From contig NC_053407.1 in NCBI RefSeq assembly GCF_016859285.1, forward strand, positions 21,235,715 to 21,299,714: a stretch of 64,000 nt of DNA, written 5' to 3'. This document shows positions 27,001-37,240 of this stretch, one piece after another. Position numbers and translations under genes: made by a program. The notes under the pieces are model-generated. The model saw only the letters and a program-made list of their open reading frames with translations. It was not told the DNA's origin and did not search any database. The first letter of the stretch is position 1. Each line of letters opens with the position of its first letter. Origin of the DNA: Xiphias gladius (lineage: Eukaryota > Chordata > Actinopteri > Istiophoriformes > Xiphiidae).

Positions 27001-28944
27001 ACAAATCTGAACATAGTGGGTAAAACAAACAGCCAATGACTGGTTTGGCAGGTTTGGTGAATGTCAGTAGAATTCATGCGTTTGTAATGAGAAGATATAT
27101 AAGGACATCTGGCGTAGTTCTTCAGTGTAATTTCATACTAACGTCCACTGAAAAACTGACCCTTAAAAAGGACTTTGACCAATGTTTTTGCCTGACACCT
27201 TCCACACTTGTTACAGCCGAGAGCAGGTAGAAGTGTAGCAAAGAAAATATTTGAGAGGCAATATTTCTATCTTGAAGTTATAAGGCAAAAAAATGATGGC
27301 AAAAATGCATCTTACAATTAAGTGAGATCAATTTTGCAGTGTGCAGTGAAACAGGCAATAAATCTGCCAACGCCCATATCCTGAACGATAAGTACAGTCA
27401 ATTATAGTTTCTATTTTACAACACAACGTCTTCCACTTTCATTTCGATAAGTTCATAGTGCTGTTTAACTTGCTTTCACTTTCATAGGCAAGGGAGCACC
27501 AAGCATTCAACACGGACTATTCCTTAGCTTGATCTGCACTAAAGATACTTTGGAAAGTGTGGATGAATGGATGATGTCCTGGATGTGACCATTAAGGTAA
27601 TAACTTATTAAAATACTTCAAATCAATGAGAAAGGCTTAATGTAAAATTTTTTTTTCACCCACCAAGCAACTAAGTATATTTAAGTTATATGTTACAGTA
27701 ACTGTTGCATAAATGGGTGTTTCCTGCATAGAAATATGACCTCTTGTTCGTTTATGGCTGAGCTGTATATACTAATCTGTCATAGTGAGCTCACCACTGG
27801 CTGACATAGTGGCAGTTTGAGAGAGTAACAAAACATGATTTACCCTTGCAGGGCTCTCCCAGAGTTGAACATGTGCTGTTTCCTGTGAGAACACCCGTTT
27901 CTCCAAGTGCATGAGCCTTTAAAAAAATTGTTTTTTTAAATATAACAATAAAATCCAGATCAGAAGACTTGTACGAACATGTATTTTCTCAGGCAGAGTA
28001 TCTATAGTCTGTACCTTGTTGACATCATCAAACAGCAAAAACCCGTAGGTTTCCTTCAAATCCTCCTCTGAATATCCTCCTTCTCTTCTCTTTGCTCGGA
28101 AGGCATTATACTGATGTAAAAGAGAAATAATAGCGTAATGAAAAACTATCAAATGCCATGTTGAGGTTCATTTCACTGCACTTAAGGACAGTTCCTACTT
28201 TCATGCATTCATTATTCTGCAAACGTTCTCAGATGTAGAGGAATAACACTATGCTGCGTTTTACAATTTTAATAATTTTGCTTTACTCTCCCAAAACTGC
28301 CCAAACTCAAAAGAGAGAATAACAAAAATAGTGAATTATTATACAAAAGTAATTATAGATTGACATCATTTACTGTACAACTGACTGAATGTGAATTGAT
28401 TTAAGTTTAACCACTTGGTGTGGCTTAATGTTTAATGACATATAAATGGTGGAATAAGATTTGGACTGACCTTTTCTTCCAGTTCTGGATTCTTAATCAA
28501 GATTGCGGACTTATATCTGAAAGACTGCTTTGATTCTTCATACAAGTACGCACTTTGAAGTGGAGCCAAAATACTGGTTGGAAAAACGTCAGAAGTGTCT
28601 GACACAGGTACTGCAACACCTGAAAATGGGGGGGGGGGAAACACAAACATGAGCACAATATACAAGCGACACGGGGGAAATTACAGCAAGTCGCGTTTTC
28701 GCTTCCTACTACGGAAAAGTTTCACAAGCCTGGAACCGTTTGTCCCGTGGGAGACAACACAACCAACGGGTCATTTCCCGTCGGCTCATATAAAATAACA
28801 GGCCTATATGTAAGGTATAGTGGGTAAATAAATATTCACCCCACATTTCTTGTTAATCATCAAACATCTTGTTAAAAGTTAAAGCTACGGAAAGAGAAAA
28901 AGCCCGTCACCTTCACTCGAGGCAACACCATTTCCACTTTCCAT
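11413..28944 (-). CDS. tasor2: TASOR2 (FAM208B), HUSH-type silencing scaffold paralogue, 22 coding exons
   Basis: TASOR-family proteins scaffold HUSH complexes that silence retroelements and other loci; TASOR2 is the paralogue assigned to an alternative HUSH complex. Coding exons: 28911-28944, 28471-28619, 28015-28110, 27844-27916, 26605-26696, 26355-26492, 25825-25958, 25678-25694, 25098-25197, 24906-25000, 24670-24776, 24142-24214, 23913-23984, 21580-23736, 20441-21194, 19766-20237, 15412-19083, 13358-13480, 13124-13277, 12922-13027, 11823-12004, 11413-11510. All are GT-AG, and the total of 8898 nt gives 2965 aa with no frame break. Family hallmarks: YSDCLDLNRWYHGKSGY and LPWRGQL in the N-terminal pseudo-PARP/SPOC-like part, LLIIIRNEDIAEHI near the C-terminus. 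The length (TASOR is far shorter) and the head-to-head asb13 neighbour favour TASOR2 over TASOR. Junction positions were read by eye and may be off by one base in places. Confidence 0.93.
13481..15411 (-). other. tasor2 intron 17 with a repeat insertion
   Basis: This 1.9-kb intron has no exon-like sequence. It carries an inverted-terminal element at 14662-15026, listed separately. Confidence 0.7.
14662..15026. mobile_element. AT-rich MITE-like element with AGGGCTG ends
   Basis: The sequence starts AGGGCTGCAACAAATG and ends CATTTCAGCCCT, so the outer bases form an imperfect inverted repeat. The interior holds ATTAATCAA-type motifs and an AACAAC run. Similar interiors recur at 24351-24560, 32170-32545, 41262-41520 and 46070-46560. 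No coding capacity. It is probably a non-autonomous DNA element of a teleost-wide family (inference). Confidence 0.65.
15412..19083 (-). CDS. tasor2: tasor2 exon 17, 3.7-kb giant exon
   Basis: This single open exon of 3672 nt (1224 codons) encodes about residues 1522-2745. It is acidic and Ser/Thr-rich, with little visible domain structure except near its end. There a Lys/Arg-rich block and the segment KCKAKYRFYILVTSDDALFEE begin the conserved C-terminal domain. Acceptor tctccag|TGTTAC, donor AGCAAG|gtaaga. It accounts for much of the extra length over TASOR. Confidence 0.92.
19766..21194 (-). CDS. tasor2: tasor2 exons 15 and 16
   Basis: Exon 15 (20441-21194) and exon 16 (19766-20237) encode about residues 1113-1521. 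Exon 15 includes a DALNLLADLALSAS segment, LLRQPAARPVEPLESPSPSY and REWNENYDFNRDSKF. Exon 16 opens with PWDFSIQDTAEEVQLIVHMW, an ordered-looking hydrophobic block that I take to be a conserved TASOR2 module. The acceptors cttcacag and cgatag and donors gtatgt and gtttgt keep frame. Confidence 0.88.
21580..23736 (-). CDS. tasor2: tasor2 exon 14, large central exon
   Basis: This exon encodes about residues 394-1112. It begins with the conserved LRVLPVLSYAEGE and LVKHMQSYAALINPGLALSP block expected after the SPOC-like domain. The rest is Ser/Thr/Glu/Lys-rich and probably disordered, with basic patches such as RRRKRKFGK. It ends before the split Trp codon at GISAEYIKKK. Donor AAAT|gtaagt. Confidence 0.92.
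23993..24042. repeat. AAAAC tandem repeat
   Basis: AAAAC units in tandem with a few variant units, in tasor2 intron 12 just upstream of exon 13 on the gene strand. Confidence 0.9.
24142..28944 (-). CDS. tasor2: tasor2 exons 1-12, pseudo-PARP and SPOC-like region
   Basis: These exons encode about residues 1-370. Exon 1 gives MESGNGVASSE. Exons 2-8 carry the TASOR-type pseudo-PARP fold, with SFRYKSAILIKNPELEEK, YNAFRAKRREGGY, GFLLFDDVNK and YSDCLDLNRWYHGKSGY. In characterised TASOR this fold lacks PARP activity. Exons 9-12 (LPWRGQLQIGTQFYDVG, LPKAVFETCFSGE, NDGGFLILMHSSHFFTYD) look like the following SPOC-like domain; that assignment is inferred by position. The start at 28944 has a Kozak-like AGCAATGG context. 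Confidence 0.9.
24351..24560. mobile_element. decayed copy of the AGGGCTG/ATTAATCAA element
   Basis: Begins CAGAGCTGAAACCATTCGCTG and continues with an AT-rich interior (AATAATTAATGAC, TTAAGTAATTCTTTGAT) resembling the 14662-15026 element. The ends are eroded. It lies in tasor2 intron 11. Confidence 0.45.
25279..25310. mobile_element. terminal fragment of a Tc1-like DNA transposon
   Basis: ACTCAGTGGCCACTTTATTA followed by GGTACACCTG is almost the same as the start of the 47811 element (ACTCACAGAGCACTTTATTA then GGAACACCT). Only the terminus is recognisable, in tasor2 intron 8. Confidence 0.55.
25678..25694 (-). CDS. tasor2: tasor2 exon 8, 17-nt microexon
   Basis: The gene strand reads ttaacag|TGAGGAGAAAAAACTGG|gtgagt. 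The 17 nt encode the core of SEEKKL and are required to keep frame between exon 7 (ending AG of a split Ser codon) and exon 9 (starting TT of a split Val codon). Skipping it would shift the frame. Confidence 0.85.
26697..27843 (-). other. tasor2 intron 4, nothing recognised
   Basis: 1.1 kb of AT-rich intronic sequence without repeats or exons that I can support. Confidence 0.5.
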
Positions 28945-29200
28945 TGCTGAACTCTTATGAAATCTGTCGCTCTCCTTTTGCCCTTCGTTGATAGCAGTTG
29001 CCTCTGGTTTTAAGCATTACAGCGGAATTATAAAGTCCCATGTATCTTGTATCCAATGAGCCTTTCAAAGTCATTTGAGCTATCGCAGCGGTTTCGACTA
29101 ACATATTACTACGACAACCAGGAAGTTACAAAATACCCGAGAGTCCAAACATGTAGGACCAAATATATCCACTAAAATCGATTTTTTTCATCGTTTCACA
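28945..29200 (-). promoter_or_regulatory. tasor2: probable tasor2 promoter / 5' UTR
   Basis: This is the region immediately upstream of the tasor2 start. It contains an ETS-type GGAAGT at 29121-29126 and no TATA box. The extent is inferred from position. A poly-T run at about 29482-29509 lies further upstream. Confidence 0.4.
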
Positions 29201-29478
29201 GCCAATATAAGCGCTTATTTATGGAAGCTCCATCAGTCTCCACTCTGTTTCCAGGCATGGGCGATCGGCGCATGTATAGTCCGTTTCGAAAAAGAAACAG
29301 AAACCTATCGAGGGGAAAGCATCCATCTTGAAAGTCTACACCAAACTGTAGTGGTCGCGAGGCAGTTGCTCGTGTTATGCCGAGGCTAGTTAGTGCTTGC
29401 GGTTCACTTCTCCTTGGGCTGCTTCCCGTCTCCCTTGAAAATGAATTACTAATAACCAAAAGTGATCTGGCGGTGTCG

Positions 29479-29514
<36 letters not shown>

Positions 29515-31500
29515 ATCGTGATTCAACCCGTGTCAGGTTTTGGAGGGTTGTACTGAGGTTTCTACAATACAGCGTAGTTTATTGAAAATACACAGATTGC
29601 ACAGGAAGTTGGGATCAGGGGCTACATATATTTACCATATATACCATGAAATTCAGCTTTTCAGAATGAACTGCTTAAGGTGTATGGTTTTGCCAACACA
29701 CATTGTGACAGCAACAACTTTGGATCCAAGTTTTATTTCTTTTTGCGTGAATAAATCAGTATTTCTGACACTTTATCATTTTTACCAAAATGATTCAAAG
29801 TGCTCACTAACCTGGTATGAGGTCAATGGAAATTCAAAGCTCAACTACACAAGATTTTTTGATATTGACCTATCGAGTGTATGGTCACAGGTGCCAAAGC
29901 ATCTGGGAATCACTTAAACCCCAACTTTCCAGCTACGCAGCTCTGAGCCACTTCTACCCCTGGCCCAAAACACTGCTTGTACGATTGAGTCTCTGGGCTC
30001 TCACCAACACACCATGCATTCACTGGCTGTATCTGAAATCACTCTCTCATTCACTCATTAAGTATTCCCTATAAAATGTATACTCAGTAGTTTACTCAAC
30101 AAGGAGCAGTAAATTGAGATTTCGGACATTTATTTATCATCATTTTGCGTCATCACTGACAGCTGTTGTAGCAAAACTTTAATCTTCACATCTATAAAAT
30201 GCAGCACATTACATTGTGGGATTTTTCGCTGCCATGGACACTACTTTTTTCATTCCAATGTGGAATTTTTTAGGGGACTATATGGTGGATAAGTTTACAC
30301 ACTAAGGATCCGGACAATCAATGGGGAGAGGTTTCAGACAGTCCATTTTGTCTTCATTTTGTTTTTTATGTTGCAAATCAAGATGAAATCCATTTTTAAA
30401 TAGTTTCATACCTATAAAACTGCTGGTAACCATTTCTGGTAAGTAAGTGCAAGATAGAGACTATCCTCCCATGATAGATAGTCATTTCAGCAAATTGATG
30501 CTTGCTATGGAGACAATATCAAAGAAGGACCAGGTGTACTTCAATATGCTGGCCCAAACAAAAATACATAAAAACTTGAGTTCGAATGTGTGTTACAATA
30601 GGTGGTAACATTCAAGTTCTCCAATCGGTTAGAGGGGTTACTGTTCTTTCAATATGGTCAGTTCTGGCAAAGTTATGTAACACTTACACAGTAAGCTCAA
30701 AAACTCAGCTCATACGCCTCAGATATGTAAGACTGCAAGCGTCTCCCAAAGCATTATGTTTTACCATGGGGAACTCCAGGAGTTGCCTTGCCATCTTAGG
30801 CTACAGTAAACCATATTTAACTGCAGTGTGCAAGTAGCCAGCGAGGGTTGGCCACTCTCATGACATGGGGATTTTTGATGTTTTTCTTTGAAACTAAATC
30901 ATAATTTCTTTCAACTGATGCTACTCACATGAAAGGCAACTATGGCAGTTACCCACCATAACATGAACGCATACAGTAGAATCACAGCAAATCCGTCAGT
31001 CACAACCATGGATGTATTATATGTACTTTATAATATATAATGAATTATTTCTAATAATACATAAATAAATAGATCTCTTAATACAGTCATGGTCAAAACA
31101 TTATAACTGAGTGTCACACTCTCTAAAGTTAGCCATTTTAGCTTTTAAAAACACAAAGCAAACAATGAAAAAGAAAACACTCCGACATGCATACTTGTAA
31201 ACATTGTATATGCATTTTCTTACAGTTTAAAAAATTGTATTATACATGTTGTACCATTTAAGAGCTTTATTTTAACAGGTTAACTCGTTAGCTAGCATAA
31301 ATCCTTAATGTTATTCATATCTGTATTAGCTAGCTAGCTAAACTCCGATTAATTTCCACACTCTGGAAAGGTAAATCAGTCAATAAATAAACAAATAAAT
31401 ATTTAAGCCCAATTTCTTTAGTATTGTTTTTTTTAAGTATCCGTTAGTTTCCTATTTTCATCAGTTAATTATTTAACTTGACTGTACGAGACCTTCAATA
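29201..31500. other. intergenic DNA between divergent tasor2 and asb13
   Basis: About 2.3 kb separates the two divergently transcribed genes. It includes a 28-nt poly-T run near 29482. The minus-strand frame at 29196-29459 is open but resembles no family I know. No RNA gene is seen. Confidence 0.5.
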
Positions 31501-31714
31501 GTCCCCTCTTTTGTAGGTCAGTCGCCTACATTTCCCAGAATTCCACGTCATCGTTTATGTGGACTGCACCTCAGCTGCTCTGACGGAGCACCCGACTGCC
31601 CAGCGCGTTTTTTGTAGTAATGCAGTCCTTTCAGTCTTTATCCCTTTGCGCCAAAATGAATAACACGTTAGGCTGAATCTGCGTGGTTCACGGCGAAGGA
31701 AACGGTAACATGAA
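31501..31714 (+). promoter_or_regulatory. asb13: asb13 promoter / 5' UTR with ZNF143-like site
   Basis: CCTACATTTCCCAGAATTC at 31525-31543 resembles the ZNF143/SBS element (ACTACAATTCCCAGNATGC), followed by CACGTCA at 31544-31550. It lies about 170 bp before the asb13 start, a usual promoter distance. No TATA box is seen. Confidence 0.5.
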
Positions 31715-34700
31715 ATGGAGATCACTCGGGCCAGGCCGTCCTTGTATGGAGAAATCGGTAAGTAGCTTACAGTCGATGACCGACAGTAGCCCAAGACAAG
31801 CGTTTTAAACTGCGCTAGCTGGGCGAGGAATAGGATGGGACTGGTGGCTGCGATAAGACAAGCTCTCGTTAGCTTTCATTTCATGGTGGCTAGCTTTCAG
31901 TCTCCGTCAGGCGTATAACTGGGTCAACGTCAGCTAGCACGCTTTCACAAAGTGACGGGCAAACGGTAAGCTCGTTAGTGAGGCCAGTGGACACTTAAGT
32001 GCATTTGTGCGATCGTAGCGTTGCTCAGTGACAGCGAATGTGAAATACTTCAATAAGATTCATGTTCCGCAACATCGACCCTGTGAATGTTCAGGTCAAC
32101 GGACCCAATAACATACGCCTAACAGTGTAATACAATCCAATACACTAGTGGCATTATGATGGTTTGGATCATACTAAACCTGCAGTGATTAGTCCATTAA
32201 TTGATTAGTCTATTGAAAGAAAATTCATTAGCAACCTTTTTTTTAAATAATCGATTCATAGTTTAAGTAATTTTTAAAAACAAAAATCCCAAATATTTGA
32301 TGCTTTCAGGTTCTCAAATGGGAGAATTTGCCATTTTTTTGGTTCTGTATCGTAGTAACCTTGATTAATTTTGGGTTGTTTTTTTTTGGCTGTTGAAACA
32401 AGACATTTAAAGATGGCACCTTATGCTCCAGGATATTGTGATGTGCATTTATATTAGTTTTTATGTTTTTTAGATAAAACGATGAATTGAGAAAATAATC
32501 AAGATATTAATCGATGATGAAAGTAATCGTTAGTCGCTGCCTTAGATTATACGATGAGTGTGATTTATTACTGTGCCTCTTGCTGAACCAGTTAATGAGG
32601 AGGATGGTCATGAACCTGGGTATGAGTGTTAAACAGCTGTTGCCTAGCGTGCTTTAGATGTAAATAGTGAAATGCAGTACACCATCATTTAGTGTTTCAA
32701 CTGCAGTACTTTTACTGCAGGATCAAGAGCTACATAAATACCTCTTGTCTCATGTTTTATAAGGACTTGTATGAAAAGCTTACTGCGACTCTCTTTCCTC
32801 ACTTTGTGGTTGAGGCTCGACAAAAAAGAAACTGTATTTCAGCCATGATTGCTCAATTGGAATGACTAAATAAACTTGAACTCGAAGAGAGATTTGTATT
32901 AATCATAAGTCAACACCCACACACCCAGAAAACGTAAACACCACGATTAGACAGGTTCAGTCTTTGTTTGGTTTCACATATCTGCAGCTCATGGTCTTGG
33001 ATTCTGGACAGACCGGTCAGCGGTGCATGAGGCCGCTGCACAGGGCAGGGCCCTCCAGCTGCAGCAGCTGATCGAGGGAGGTGCGGCGGTTAACACCGTG
33101 GCTGTTGACTCCATCACCCCGCTCCATGAGGCGTGTATACAGGGACAGACCCAATGTGTCAGACTACTGCTGGACGCTGGTGCGCAGGTGAGCCGGTGTC
33201 AGAACTGTTTCAACAGCAAGAAATTTTTCTCAAGAGAATCAAGTCAAGTTTAATGGCTTTCGTCATCAGTGCATGATTGACTCATCGGTGTATGCGCGAC
33301 TTTATTTTGCCTCTGTGTCCGACAGGTGGATGCTCGTAACATCGATGGTAGCACTCCGCTGTGTGACGCCTGTGCAGCCGGTAGCCTTGAATGTGTTAAG
33401 CTACTGTTGGAGTATGGAGCAACAGTTAATCCTCCACTGTTCACCTTCTCACCTCTTCATGAGGCGTGCATGGGAGGTGCGCCTTGTTACACACAAACCG
33501 GATATACTTTGAGTCATGTATCTGAGATGTCTTTGCTTCACTGGTCTCGAATTTCCAAACAGGATTCCACACAGTGTTTGTACTGTGTTAGTGCAGGAGA
33601 AACGTCTGGGAGAAGTAGTTTTCTTTCTTTGTGGAAAAAGTGCACGGGGGTTTTAACGATCTTAGATAAATTGGAATAATTAAAGGCAGGCCTTAACTAC
33701 ACAAAGTTCCTCAGTATTCTTTTTAAATAGTGCCGGAAGCATTGACTGTATGTAGGGAGGCTGGGAGGGAAATGTTATGAACATGGCAAATTTTTTTTCA
33801 CATCCTAACTGGTTGGAAAACATTTGAACAAGCCTCTTTTAATAGCACATTTTGAACATTTCTCCCAGAGTTAGGGGACTCGGAAGAAAAGGAACAGAGA
33901 GCTGAACAGAGGAAGCTGAATGCAGTTCTCTACCAATTTGAAATGTGTCCCTGTGGTCCAGAGCTCCTGACTATTGAGCTCTTGATTCACATTTAAAAGC
34001 CTTTCAAGATGTAGTAGAACAAACAGACAAGCAAAAAAGTTACACAATTAGCAGTAAGACTGTGGGACAAAGTGTACTAGCTGTGCTTGCAAAGGCACTG
34101 GAACATACTCGGATAATTGCAGTATTGATTTGAAAACTGAAATGACTGGTAAAGAGAAACCTTTGAAGTGAAACTTCAGCCAAAATCTGTTCAAGCTGAA
34201 CAACAGCTCGTGTTTTACAGCCACCTTTCGAGCCTACAGAAAATAGGTGTCTCCTCGCCTCCTGGGATTGTATCCCCAGTCGTGCCTGGAAAGTCAATAT
34301 GCTGCAGAGTATTTCATTTTATTTTTAAACAGAAATAATTTTGCCTGTCTCTTACAATAGGTAATTCAGATTGTGTTCAGCTCATGATTGATCAAGGAGC
34401 TTTGATGGAGGCCCATGACTGCCACTATGGGACACCGCTTCATGTAGCCTGCGCCAGGCAACACTATGACTGCGCCAAAGTTCTCCTCAATGCAGGTAAG
34501 TCCGTGTTTATCGACTCCAAACCAGAAATTGGTAAAACCAACAATATTTTCGGGTCAAAACCTGGATATGAATGTGTTTTTAAGATTTTTTTTTTATTTA
34601 GAAATGCAACTAAAGATTATTTTTGTATTGATTAATCAGCCACTTTTTCAAAAAAATGTTGAAAAGCCTCAAAATGTTTTGAAAATTATGTAAAGTGTAA

Positions 34701-36021
34701 TTTGAAAAAAAAAACAATTAAGGTACATTGTGATATTACAGTAACCAGCTTATTACCACAACAAAACCAACTGTCTAGTCTCCATAGGACAATAATGACA
34801 GTACTTTAATATGAGACTTATTCTTGTAAAGATTTACTTTGTTAATCACCTTATTTTACTAATGTTTATTGAGAGGATTTACATAATTAATCCATTTTAA
34901 AACTTAATATATCCCTATATATGTGTAGATAGGGAACTATATAGCTCTGTACACCCTGCCTACAGTGTTGGTAATTGTGTAGATCGGCGGACTGATATGC
35001 CTTAAGACAGTGAAGTGATGCAGCACGATTGTTGTCCCTGTTTTGTCGTCCAGCGGCTGAAGCAGTCATTAACGTTTACTTCACCAAGGACCAAAAGTAG
35101 TTTGAACGCTGTAACTCCCAAGTTAACAAGTAACGCTAAGAATAACATTACATCCGTTGATCTTCCCGGTTCTCAGCAATTTATGAAAATGGTTTTGTGC
35201 TCATTGTATCTGCCAGTCGATCTGTCTTTTTTTTTTTTTCTCGTACCGCTTTGCTTTGCTGGCCACAAATAACACAAACCGAGAAGAGCCTGCTCACCAC
35301 TGCACAGTGAGCCTGCTGCATCCAACCTACAGTTTTACTCAGCTGCTTAGGCATGGCCTGCCACACCAGTGATCTACTCATCCACATCAGGGATTATACA
35401 GTTTATTTATTTTGAGTAACAGCTGGTTTATTCTCATGTGTACTGCTAATGATATTTATTTATTAAGTGTTACCGGCGTTTATACTTAATGTACAAACAC
35501 AAATGCTGCAGAAAAAACAGGGCTACTTCTCTCACTCATGCATTTCTGTCTTTCATTCCTCAAGGGGCAAATGTTAATGCTGCCAAGCTGCATGAGACTG
35601 CCCTTCATCATGCAGCCAAAACAAAGAACGTTGATTTGGTTGACCTACTTGTGGAATTTGGGGGGAATGTATATGCCAGGGACAACCTGAACAAAAAACC
35701 CATCCAGTACACCAGTCTGGGATCTCCCTGTTACCTCTGCCTTGAGTTCTATGAGAGTAAGTTTTTTGTTTTTTGTTTTTTTTACATAAAGTGTGCATCC
35801 TGTCGCTGTCTGTATGTAGGTCACCTGAGAGCGCAGGTAAAATGAAACCTCCGTTGTTAATCTCTTCCTTAGATACTCCCCTCAGCCTACAGCAGATCAG
35901 CAGAGTGGCTGTGAGGAGGGCTCTCGGGACAAGAGCACGTGACGACGTTTCCAAGCTGGGCTTGCCCAGTCGCATCATAAATTTTCTCTCGTACATGCCA
36001 CCTCCAGTTACTGAACTTTAA
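31715..36021 (+). CDS. asb13: ASB13, ankyrin repeat and SOCS box protein 13 (6 exons)
   Basis: ASB13 is a substrate receptor for cullin-5 RING E3 ligases: ankyrin repeats bind substrate, and the SOCS box binds Elongin B/C and CUL5. Exons: 31715-31757, 32988-33187, 33326-33476, 34361-34495, 35565-35756, 35873-36021. All introns are GT-AG and the sum is 870 nt, giving 289 aa against 278 in human. After an N-terminus ending GFWTDRSAVHEAA, ankyrin repeats span about residues 22-235 (repeated TPLH/SPLHEAC and CVRLLLDAGA-type helices). The SOCS box covers about 240-289, with PLSLQQISRVAVRRALG and LPSRIINFLSYM. The start at 31715 was chosen because the ATG at 31710 is in a different frame and does not splice into the ankyrin frame. 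Confidence 0.96.
31758..32987 (+). other. asb13 intron 1 with a repeat copy
   Basis: 1.2-kb first intron. A copy of the AT-rich dispersed element occupies about 32170-32545. Otherwise nothing is recognised. Confidence 0.6.
32170..32545. mobile_element. copy of the AT-rich ATTAATTGATTAG element
   Basis: Contains GATTAGTCCATTAATTGATT near the left and ATTAATCGATGATGAAAGTA near the right, with a central GGATATTGTGATG. The same central string recurs at about 46430-46445, which links the two copies. Non-coding. Confidence 0.55.
32988..34495 (+). CDS. asb13: asb13 exons 2-4, ankyrin repeats
   Basis: Exon 2 (32988-33187), exon 3 (33326-33476) and exon 4 (34361-34495) encode about residues 15-176. 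They contain successive ankyrin units: LQLQQLIEGGAAVN, ITPLHEACIQGQTQCVRLLL, DGSTPLCDACAAGSLECVKL, FSPLHEACMGGNSDCVQLMI and YGTPLHVACARQHYDCAKVL. The exon boundaries fall at the usual places between repeats and keep frame. Confidence 0.95.
33477..34360 (+). other. asb13 intron 3, nothing recognised
   Basis: Intronic sequence between ankyrin exons 3 and 4. The open frame reading on from exon 3 crosses the donor GGAG|gtgcgc and is not coding. Confidence 0.6.
34496..35564 (+). other. asb13 intron 4 with a small repeat fragment
   Basis: About 34600-34740 resembles the AT-rich dispersed element (AATGCAACTAAAGATTATTT, GATTAATCAGCC). The remainder is unremarkable apart from a poly-T run near 35228. 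Confidence 0.5.
35565..36021 (+). CDS. asb13: asb13 exons 5-6, last ankyrin repeats and SOCS box
   Basis: Exon 5 (35565-35756) gives the ANVNAAKLHETALHHAA and VDLLVEFGGNVYARD repeats, then YTSLGSPCYLCLEFYE. Exon 6 (35873-36021) gives the SOCS box, containing LSLQQISRVAVRRAL (BC-box-like Leu and Cys/Ala positions) and the LPSRIINFL Cul-box-like segment. It ends MPPPVTEL and TAA, a longer tail than in human. Confidence 0.94.
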
Positions 36022-37240
36022 TCACTATGGGAAACTTTAGATGCAAGTCTAAGAAAGTTCAATCTGGACCTGTTACGTCTGCTGGCTCTGTGGATCTCTC
36101 TCCAGGAAGTCATGACAGAATGTTGAAATTGGTAGAAATACAGCACAGATTAAAATACCTGAACACTGCCAGACTGGTAGGATTCACAAAGCTTTCATTG
36201 GATCAGCTTAATTTCTCATTCACTTAATGCTACATTAATAGATTTTTTTGACTGCAAGGGAACAGTAGGCCAGCCCTTTTATGCCATCAGCTTATGAAGA
36301 CATCATGGCTAATCTGTTAGCAAACAACTGCCCACTTACACATCACGCAGACACAGAGCATCAGTAGTGTCTCACTGGAGTCGTGTTTTTCTGGCCACCA
36401 AATTAATGTTGACTAGCCGTTCACCTCTGGTTTGGTTCACCAACTCCTCAGAAAAGCCTCCGCCAGCCATTCATTTACTTCACCTCTGTCGTTTCACGCT
36501 TGGAAGGTAGTAGAAAAGTGGCTGCTCGGGGTGTTTAAGAGAGGTCAACCATACCGTACTTATACCATAGTCTACACGAAGGCCGAAAGACCAGAACACC
36601 TAGCTAGTAAAGGCCATGCACGTCAATGGTAAACCTACAAAGGTGATTTGAATTATTCTGGCGGATCAGGTCTCCACTCAGGACTGTGTGGGTGTGTACA
36701 GACTCTCCATCAAGCACAGGCTCTCCTGTTAGCTTTTTGCACTCAGTACAGCAGGAGAAACTACACCTCTATCATGCTTATTAGCGCATAAAGTCCGGTA
36801 ACTGCACGATTCCCGTCAAGCTCAGCTGAAACCTTCAACCGGAGCATAAGTATAATCAGCCACAAAGGCTGAACGCACCTTGAGCTGTTAATTCTCAGAG
36901 GCTTTGGCAACACGACCAACCATTTCACATCGATTGGAGTAATTTGAGTCAGTGTTAATGTTTGTATTTTTTTTCAAGTATTGCTTTAAAGAAGTAAACT
37001 TGTACTTGGCTGGCTCATCATGACCAAGTAAGTTTGAACGTAAGTGTGATTTCATCATAGGTCCGGTAATACTTTGTTTAAGCGTGCGGGAACATGAGGT
37101 GGTTTGAATAGGATTGTATAATTGTATTTATTTGTATATATTCTGTGACTGTTTATTTTTAATGTAAATTTGTAAATAATACAGATGGTTCTATCGCTAT
37201 TATTTGTGTAAATAAATAGACCAAAACCAATTTTCAGTGT
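36022..37240 (+). other. asb13: asb13 3' UTR with polyadenylation signal
   Basis: AATAAA lies at 37211-37216, followed about 25 nt later by a GT-rich stretch (GTGTTGTGTC), a good mammalian-type polyadenylation arrangement. This implies a 3' UTR of about 1.2 kb. No other gene is visible inside it. Confidence 0.6.

Noticed and set aside
11413..28944. Identity as TASOR rather than TASOR2
   Set aside because: The family-wide motifs fit both, but the length near 3000 residues, the huge central exons and the head-to-head asb13 plus net1 neighbours match TASOR2.
29196..29459. Minus-strand 87-codon frame upstream of tasor2
   Set aside because: No family resemblance and no splice route into tasor2 exon 1; treated as promoter-proximal non-coding DNA.
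31710..31757. Earlier ATG upstream of the chosen asb13 start
   Set aside because: ATG at 31710 is out of frame with the ankyrin exons; only the ATG at 31715 gives the GFWTDRSAVHEAA junction.
33476..33679. Continuation of the asb13 exon 3 frame past 33476
   Set aside because: It crosses a GT donor and loses ankyrin character; exon 4 restores the repeat in frame.
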